64,000 nucleotides of DNA. Origin: Phoronis australis. Lineage: Eukaryota; Phoronida; Phoronidae. The notes below the pieces were generated by a model. That model saw nothing but the letters and a program-made list of their open reading frames with translations, was not told where the DNA came from and made no database searches. The stretch covers positions 796,995 through 860,994 of the forward strand of contig NMRA01000013.1 in assembly GCA_002633005.1 (NCBI GenBank), in the 5' to 3' direction. The position numbers and the translations under genes are program-made. This document shows, piece after piece, positions 61,001 through 64,000 of the stretch. Each line of letters begins with the position of its first letter. Within the stretch, counting starts at the first letter, position 1.

Positions 61001-63970
61001 TTGCCAAGTAACCTCTCCATCCATTTTCCATCACAGAAGTAGTTCCATTAAGCACAAAATAACCAACTACATCAAATTAAAAGATTCACAATAATCCAAA
61101 AATTAGTCATGTTTCACGAAAATTAAATCAAAATCCGTTCTACACCAGGCATAACTACTAAACAAAGCAACTTAAGATTATCACCATAAAGTTCTTCAGG
61201 TGGTTAAAGTTAACAATTCAAAGCGGCCAGAAACCTGCCTTCTATCAAAAACACAAACTTTTAATGTAGCCCACTGGTCTCAACTTGTTCCTTACTTACG
61301 ACAGACAAAAAGCCATTTTTAGGCATCGTAATAACAAATTGTTCTGAAAACCAGACATCCCCTTTAACTTCAATAAGGACCAGCTGAGAAAAGTTTCATA
61401 ATATCAAGTAATTTAAACAAAAGACAATTTTTGGACATAAGGCAGGTTTACAGCATCTTTAATCTTCTCGTTGCTTAACCGACATCATAATGGTTATGAA
61501 CAAGCAGCTCTCTCCTCCCTTCTTTACTAGCCTTAAATGAAATTACCTGACAGCGTTTGCACCTGAGTTTCGCTATTGTGCAAGAGGTCCCGCGTCTTCT
61601 CGAGTTCGGCTAGGAACAGAAGCAGACAGAGACATGCACTAGCAGCTAGGTACAACATGCAACACAGTGTGGCGTCGACGTGCAAAGTACAAGTCCGAGG
61701 TACGGTACTCCAAGCATGGGAGACACATAACATAGAGTACACGCCAAAAATAATAAGACAAAATTCCATTTCACCACATCATGGTGGACGAGACTCGGTC
61801 AAAACTCAGCTACTCTGATGGTCAATTCTGCTTGCACTCGGCTGCATTGACAGGGAATTCCCCTTGAGCTTGGCAGTCCTGACAAGGAACTCCGCTTGCA
61901 CGATGGGGGATTCCATGGCCATATTGTCCCATTATTTGTGGCGAATACAGTACAATAGGGGGAATCTCGAGTTGGATCAAATTCTGAGCTATCCTATGAT
62001 GTACAGTCAACTATTTCAGTCTTACATACTCATGAAAACATATAACAAGTGAGCGTGTATAAATTTGCTTAGCTCACAAATTCACTTTCATTTTGTTTTT
62101 AAATACAGCAAGATAGAGTTCATAGTAATTAAACATGATAATATCAAACTGAACGACTCACAACCAGAAGATTTGCCGTCGCTAACTGGATATATTCCAT
62201 TTTGAAGTTACAGATTTCCCTTCGACCAACTTAGTGCTGTGTGCGACTTAAGAAATATATGTAACTTTGTAAACATTGAGAATTTATGTACTTTCTAAAT
62301 GGGATTGTACAGACATTCATCAGGATGAGATACTCCAAAATACTCCAGAATTTGATCCAACAAACTAGACAGTGAAAACAATCAGTGAAGCAAACCGCTA
62401 GGAAAGAAACGGATGATTACATATCTTGAGACTGTATATTTTATGTCAACATTAATAACAAATAACATACATTCCACCTTCATGTAATGCAGTAAAGGGT
62501 AGTGCGGTATATCACAGACAACAAAAATCAAAGCACAGTCAATACACAACAAAAGCTCACCAACTTCAGAGAAAAATAAATGACCTTTTTTCATTTTTCA
62601 AAGCATTCTTACGTCATTTCGAATACGCACAATTCCCTAAAACATTGTGTAGTGGTAGCTATGATATGGAACCAAAAGTTGAAAAAGTATTTAATTTGAA
62701 GTAACATGCCTTTGATGAAAATTTGAAATATATAATTTCATGTCTGCCATATTGAGCAATAAATTGGTGACATGTTAATGTATCTATTAATATTGCCATA
62801 AACCGGGCTTATGTGAAAAACTACCCAAGACCACTTACCACTTTAGAACCAGGCTTGGGAGAAACTAACAGTTTGTCACTGCTTGAGACTAGGCTTAAGA
62901 ATTTGACTTGACGTGCCCAGCCTGATTTAAGCGTGACTTATACAAGCTGTCAGTTGTTCCAGAGCCCAGAAATCAATTCTCATCTTTGTAAAAACAAGTT
63001 GAGACCAGTTCTATGATGGTAGGTAGGCTCATTAGTAATTTGACAAACGACGGATGTATACCATTATCAAGCAGCGAAGAAAAACAGAACAAAATGCAAC
63101 GAGTGAATGAACAAACAGTATGTCTCACAGTCTCTTTCCCGCCAATTCTTTACTGCCACCTGTTGGGCTTCGTTCATTTGGTCAAGCAGCTCTTAAAGCA
63201 AGACAAACACAGACATGCATAAACGAATTGAAGGAAGGGGCTTTACTAATCTGGACCCATTATTCCTCACACCAAAGTTTGGACTCGGGCAGATATTCTA
63301 AGTTCACCAACTCCTATCCATATAATGGAGTCAGTTGTAAGCACACGCACAGTGGTTTTCAAACAAAAGCAACAAAAATCTTAACGTCAAAGTAATCCAA
63401 TATTGTCAGTTACAGCACACAGAAGAAAAGTGATGGCAATTAACAAAATTTAATAGCTTAATCTTCTGTTCCGATATTGGAAAATTTATGACAACAAGAA
63501 ATTTTTGTCATTTTTTGAAAATTGCTTTACATGGTACTTAGCACTGCTCAAAAAGCAGTTCCTATGATTTCGAAACTAATCTAAGGATCTCACACTTAGA
63601 TAAATGAACAAAACTGTACAAAGAAACTATTAGTTGATTTTGATACTTAGCTTTTATCAAGACTTGTCGTCTTACACCTGACTTGGGAGGATGAACAGAA
63701 AATCAATTTTTACTAACACGAGTCCAAACTTCAGTAGAAGTCATAAAATTTGAAAAGGAACATATATGTACACCAAACAGGCAACGACTACAAAAGACAG
63801 AAACTTTTGGCAATGGCACTGAAGCAAGGTCATGACCTCTGACCTACCTCTGAAACACTGAATCAGATTGAGCCTGAATTTGAAAAACAACTTACCTTTG
63901 TTCTCTGTCGCTTCTCGCACTCTCGCCTCCGAAACATCTTCTAATTTTTTCTTCACCTGAGCTAATTGGT
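42918..63970 (-). CDS. Long coiled-coil, C-terminally membrane-anchored protein (3' part of gene, 21 exons)
   Basis: On the minus strand 21 exons join in consistent phase to about 870 residues ending in a stop; the 5' part lies beyond 64000. The protein is almost wholly Glu/Lys/Gln/Leu-rich heptad coiled coil. It closes with ITICSMVPLVALMFALLLAF and YPALSELTATVD, one hydrophobic segment with a short tail, as in tail-anchored proteins. Exon borders are phase 1 from exon 1 to 18 (then 2, 0, 0). Many exons are 63, 126 or 168 nt, whole numbers of heptads. One exon holds a 42-bp tandem array. The proline-led tail (PLVALxxA..., YPxLSE) loosely recalls SLMAP/TRAF3IP3; giantin-type golgins share the architecture. 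I cannot name the gene. Short exons may have been missed. Confidence 0.8.
43558..43692 (-). CDS. Coiled-coil gene exon (window exon 20)
   Basis: It reads LQTANQDITTWREKCAECKE, then EITLLKSDLDEMGMEYTVLA and DRSRT. The acceptor is ttgacag and the donor gtgggt, with phase 0 at both ends. The last coil lies before the membrane anchor. Confidence 0.85.
44616..44775 (-). CDS. Coiled-coil gene exon (window exon 19)
   Basis: It reads TRKENAQLTSDYSRLQESYN, then ELEALKERLESQEEAWRLNL and TDAQKEADITKQQ. It enters in phase 2 and leaves in phase 0. The acceptor is tcaattgtag; the donor is gttgga. A 19-bp TG-rich tandem repeat lies just upstream of the acceptor. Confidence 0.88.
44790..44905 (-). repeat. 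Tandem repeat, 19-bp unit, about six copies
   Basis: The unit GCATAACATACAGCACAGT (plus strand) repeats with few changes. In the coding-sense RNA it reads UGUAUGUUAUGC and ACUGUGC, and it starts within 20 bases of the exon 19 acceptor. Confidence 0.75.
45372..45447 (-). CDS. Coiled-coil gene exon (window exon 18)
   Basis: It reads EFVALKNECAGLRRRIQNLE and ADMK(T). The acceptor is atttttcag and the donor gtgagt. It enters in phase 1 and leaves in phase 2, matching exon 19. Confidence 0.85.
46457..46519 (-). CDS. Coiled-coil gene exon (window exon 17, 63 nt)
   Basis: It reads ILSQEVCAHEWTRNKLLKTD. The acceptor tgtttcttgcag (not the nearer ctctcacag) is chosen because it keeps phase 1 with exon 16. 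The donor is gtaagc. Confidence 0.75.
46937..47104 (-). CDS. Coiled-coil gene exon (window exon 16, 168 nt)
   Basis: It reads ALHNVQLELDQALKEIQQKS, then SCIEQTKEQLVSVTAELEDE and RCHCGNLNNKLDEIE. The acceptor is ggcatttcag and the donor gtaatg, phase 1 to 1; 168 nt equals eight heptads. Confidence 0.88.
47615..48376. mobile_element. hAT-like non-autonomous element with TIRs of about 40 bp
   Basis: AGGGCTGTTCCAGCAAAATC at 47615 is followed by TGTATGGGAGGGGGGG. It is mirrored at the right end (48376 inward) as AGGGCTGTTCCAGTAAAATC and CGTGTGGGAGGGGGGG. The element is 762 bp, with no transposase frame. Both ends carry a run of Gs that could form quadruplexes. The target duplication is unclear. 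It is intronic in the coiled-coil gene. Confidence 0.65.
48598..48723 (-). CDS. Coiled-coil gene exon (window exon 15, 126 nt)
   Basis: It reads DLEAEGDSHSTTAKSLLLTE, then NSLEERKMELQSTLAKLAQT and Q. The acceptor is gttatttgcag; the donor gtacag is weak. It is phase 1 to 1, six heptads long. Confidence 0.82.
49195..49773 (-). repeat. Perfect 42-bp tandem array, about 13.8 copies
   Basis: The unit starting GTTCTTACGTTCCAATTGGT (plus strand) repeats without a visible mismatch. On the coding strand every unit contains GGAACGTAAGAAC, a consensus-like 5' splice site. The right end is the unknown base at 49774. Confidence 0.95.
49203..49862 (-). CDS. Coiled-coil gene exon with 14-residue tandem repeats (window exon 14)
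   Basis: After the acceptor cttactgcag it reads RLEVEKSAHSETKECLSNAR, then AESAAVNETLRQINQLERKN, then about 13 copies of DALLRQINQLERKN. It ends at a gtaaga donor at 49202, phase 1 to 1. Ile/Asn at a and Leu/Leu at d give unbroken heptads. As assembled the exon is 660 nt; without the extra copies it would be 114 nt, like its neighbours. The single N at 49774 interrupts the first copy, where one codon seems to be missing compared with the others. The true copy number is therefore uncertain. Confidence 0.7.
51030..51155 (-). CDS. Coiled-coil gene exon (window exon 13, 126 nt)
   Basis: It reads LLSEEQTCHARTKERLELST, then KEVERATEDHEIAVTKLSLF and E. The acceptor is cactttcag and the donor gtaaga, phase 1 to 1. 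The start, (A)LLSEEQT, resembles exons 11 and 12, suggesting exon duplication. Confidence 0.88.
51544..52068. mobile_element. hAT-like element with 13-bp TIRs (CAGGGCTTGGAAT)
   Basis: CAGGGCTTGGAAT at 51544-51556 is mirrored exactly at 52056-52068. ATCAAC occurs on both outer flanks, consistent with a target duplication, though an 8-bp match is not clean. The right end carries internal GCGGAAA/TTTCCGC palindromes. A minus-strand frame (about 51529-51972) includes NVNCQHCRGIWDSMVDFLNG and DKYYDSVAKKCLEVGVADEL. It is not recognised and may be captured or remnant coding sequence. Confidence 0.65.
52598..52723 (-). CDS. Coiled-coil gene exon (window exon 12, 126 nt)
   Basis: It reads LLEEETSSHCDTQIQLKNVS, then AVVDDLNDELVAAMTNLATA and Q. 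The acceptor is tatcaacag and the donor gtaagg, phase 1 to 1. Confidence 0.88.
53508..53633 (-). CDS. Coiled-coil gene exon (window exon 11, 126 nt)
   Basis: It reads LLQDERTANNNSQLQLSCVR, then AEYERVKAELDNLNIQLSDS and E. The acceptor is gtttcag and the donor gtaagt, phase 1 to 1. It is similar in length and start to exons 12 and 13. Confidence 0.9.
54020..54219. mobile_element. MITE-like inverted repeat, about 200 bp
   Basis: The left arm (AATAAAAACACATAAAAGTG ... TTTTAAAAACACCATA) is mirrored on the right (TATGGTGTTTTTTAAA ... GTGTTTTTATT) with several mismatches. An inner hairpin pairs ACAGTGGT with ACCACTGT. Confidence 0.55.
54379..54441 (-). CDS. Coiled-coil gene exon (window exon 10, 63 nt)
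   Basis: It reads WLYDVRAQLDMTRKRILELE. The acceptor is tattctaatag and the donor gtaatg, phase 1 to 1, three heptads. It is short, but phase and coil pattern fit. Confidence 0.78.
55451..55513 (-). CDS. Coiled-coil gene exon (window exon 9, 63 nt)
   Basis: It reads KLKVEETAHDLAVNNLKEME. The acceptor gtgtgctatttgaag is pyrimidine-poor; the donor is gtgagt. Phase 1 to 1. Confidence 0.75.
56484..56555 (-). CDS. Coiled-coil gene exon (window exon 8, 72 nt)
   Basis: It reads LSEQLEDMQVSLDDAVKRMY and EAE. The acceptor is ggtttttcag and the donor gtagga, phase 1 to 1. Confidence 0.85.
56675..56782 (-). CDS. Coiled-coil gene exon (window exon 7, 108 nt)
   Basis: It reads ELGNIQTQLKNTETKKSEEL, then SSARKEMEHQVAKNQ. 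The acceptor is tgtttttcag and the donor gtgaga, phase 1 to 1. It lies only 119 bases from exon 8. Confidence 0.88.
57254..57316 (-). CDS. Coiled-coil gene exon (window exon 6, 63 nt)
   Basis: It reads QMSITEDLLDQAQNENSKLQ. The acceptor is tctatttaaag and the donor gtttgt, phase 1 to 1. Confidence 0.78.
58513..58525 (+). promoter_or_regulatory. CTCF-core-like motif
   Basis: CACTAGGTGGCGC is a close match to the bilaterian CTCF core. It is intronic in the coiled-coil gene and rests on motif evidence only. Confidence 0.3.
59099..59161 (-). CDS. Coiled-coil gene exon (window exon 5, 63 nt)
   Basis: It reads ILKLEIISHQETIAKLSNMS. The acceptor is tcattctacag and the donor gtaaga, phase 1 to 1. 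Confidence 0.82.
60083..60199 (-). CDS. Coiled-coil gene exon (window exon 4, 117 nt)
   Basis: It reads ELLKVKQELENEITAKERER, then ESSQRLQGDMDKQTEKHQ. The acceptor is ttttattgcag and the donor gtatga, phase 1 to 1. Confidence 0.9.
60383..60575. repeat. Dispersed repeat copy related to 39840-40060 and 58840-58880
   Basis: ACTTCAACTTGACCTAATTA followed by GCATCGTATGGGACTTTAA closely resembles ACTTCAACTTGACCTTATTA and GCATAGCACGGGGCTTCA at about 40027. The pieces near 58858 and 39868 share TTTTGGTTCA(C/T)A followed by GGAAC. This suggests one interspersed family. Borders are not defined. Confidence 0.4.
60905..60918 (-). promoter_or_regulatory. CTCF-core-like motif
   Basis: The minus strand reads CCGCTAGATGGCAG, a good CTCF-type core. 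It is intronic and rests on motif evidence only. Confidence 0.3.
61547..61609 (-). CDS. Coiled-coil gene exon (window exon 3, 63 nt)
   Basis: It reads ELEKTRDLLHNSETQVQTLS. The acceptor is ctgttcctag and the donor gtaatt, phase 1 to 1. Confidence 0.85.
63129..63191 (-). CDS. Coiled-coil gene exon (window exon 2, 63 nt)
   Basis: It reads LLDQMNEAQQVAVKNWRERD. The acceptor is cttgctttaag and the donor gtgaga, phase 1 to 1. Confidence 0.82.
63896..63970 (-). CDS. Coiled-coil gene exon (window exon 1, 75 nt); gene continues beyond the window
   Basis: It reads QLAQVKKKLEDVSEARVREA and TENK. The acceptor is ttccgttacag and the donor gtaagt, phase 1 to 1. Earlier exons must lie right of 64000. Confidence 0.87.
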
Positions 63971-64000
63971 CTGTAACGGAACAGAACAAAATATAATTGT

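Overview
This is eukaryotic, animal-type DNA: short exons with GT-AG borders, introns of several hundred bases to about 3 kb, an AT-rich background, tRNA-derived and other short interspersed repeats, foldback elements and a Penelope-type retroelement fragment. The source is probably a highly heterozygous marine invertebrate. The sequence alone does not fix the phylum.

Three genes can be supported. (1) At the left edge, on the minus strand, lies part of a TMEM167B/kish-B gene, a small secretory-pathway membrane protein: one solid exon at 394-525 and a possible 10-nt first coding exon at 1200-1209. Its last exon is not found. (2) Positions 6993-34238 on the plus strand carry a complete cytosolic isoleucyl-tRNA synthetase (IARS1). 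I assembled 28 coding exons whose phases all agree. They predict 1180 residues with HYGH and KMSKR catalytic motifs, a CP1 editing domain, an anticodon-binding domain and one C-terminal UNE-I-type repeat (human has two). (3) Positions 42918-63970 on the minus strand carry the 3' part of a long coiled-coil gene. The 21 exons found are almost all phase-1 and many have lengths that are whole numbers of heptads. The last coding exon is a C-terminal transmembrane anchor, so the product looks like a tail-anchored coiled-coil protein. The tail loosely resembles SLMAP, but I do not claim identity. The 5' end lies beyond 64000. IARS1 and the coiled-coil gene converge on 34.2-42.9 kb, where I see no convincing gene.

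Much of the rest is transposon debris: a TA-flanked 1.75-kb element with 13-bp inverted ends (4521-6270), two hAT-like non-autonomous elements (47615-48376 and 51544-52068), several foldback/MITE elements, tRNA-headed SINE-like pieces and a Penelope GIY-YIG fragment.

The most striking feature is a perfect 42-bp tandem array (49195-49773) inside a coiled-coil exon. Each unit encodes exactly two heptads, and each carries a good 5' splice site on the coding strand. It ends at a single unknown base. Two other single-N positions (21695 and 26633) also sit at suspicious joins, one with a partial duplicate of an IARS1 exon, so assembly error or haplotype stitching must be ruled out first.
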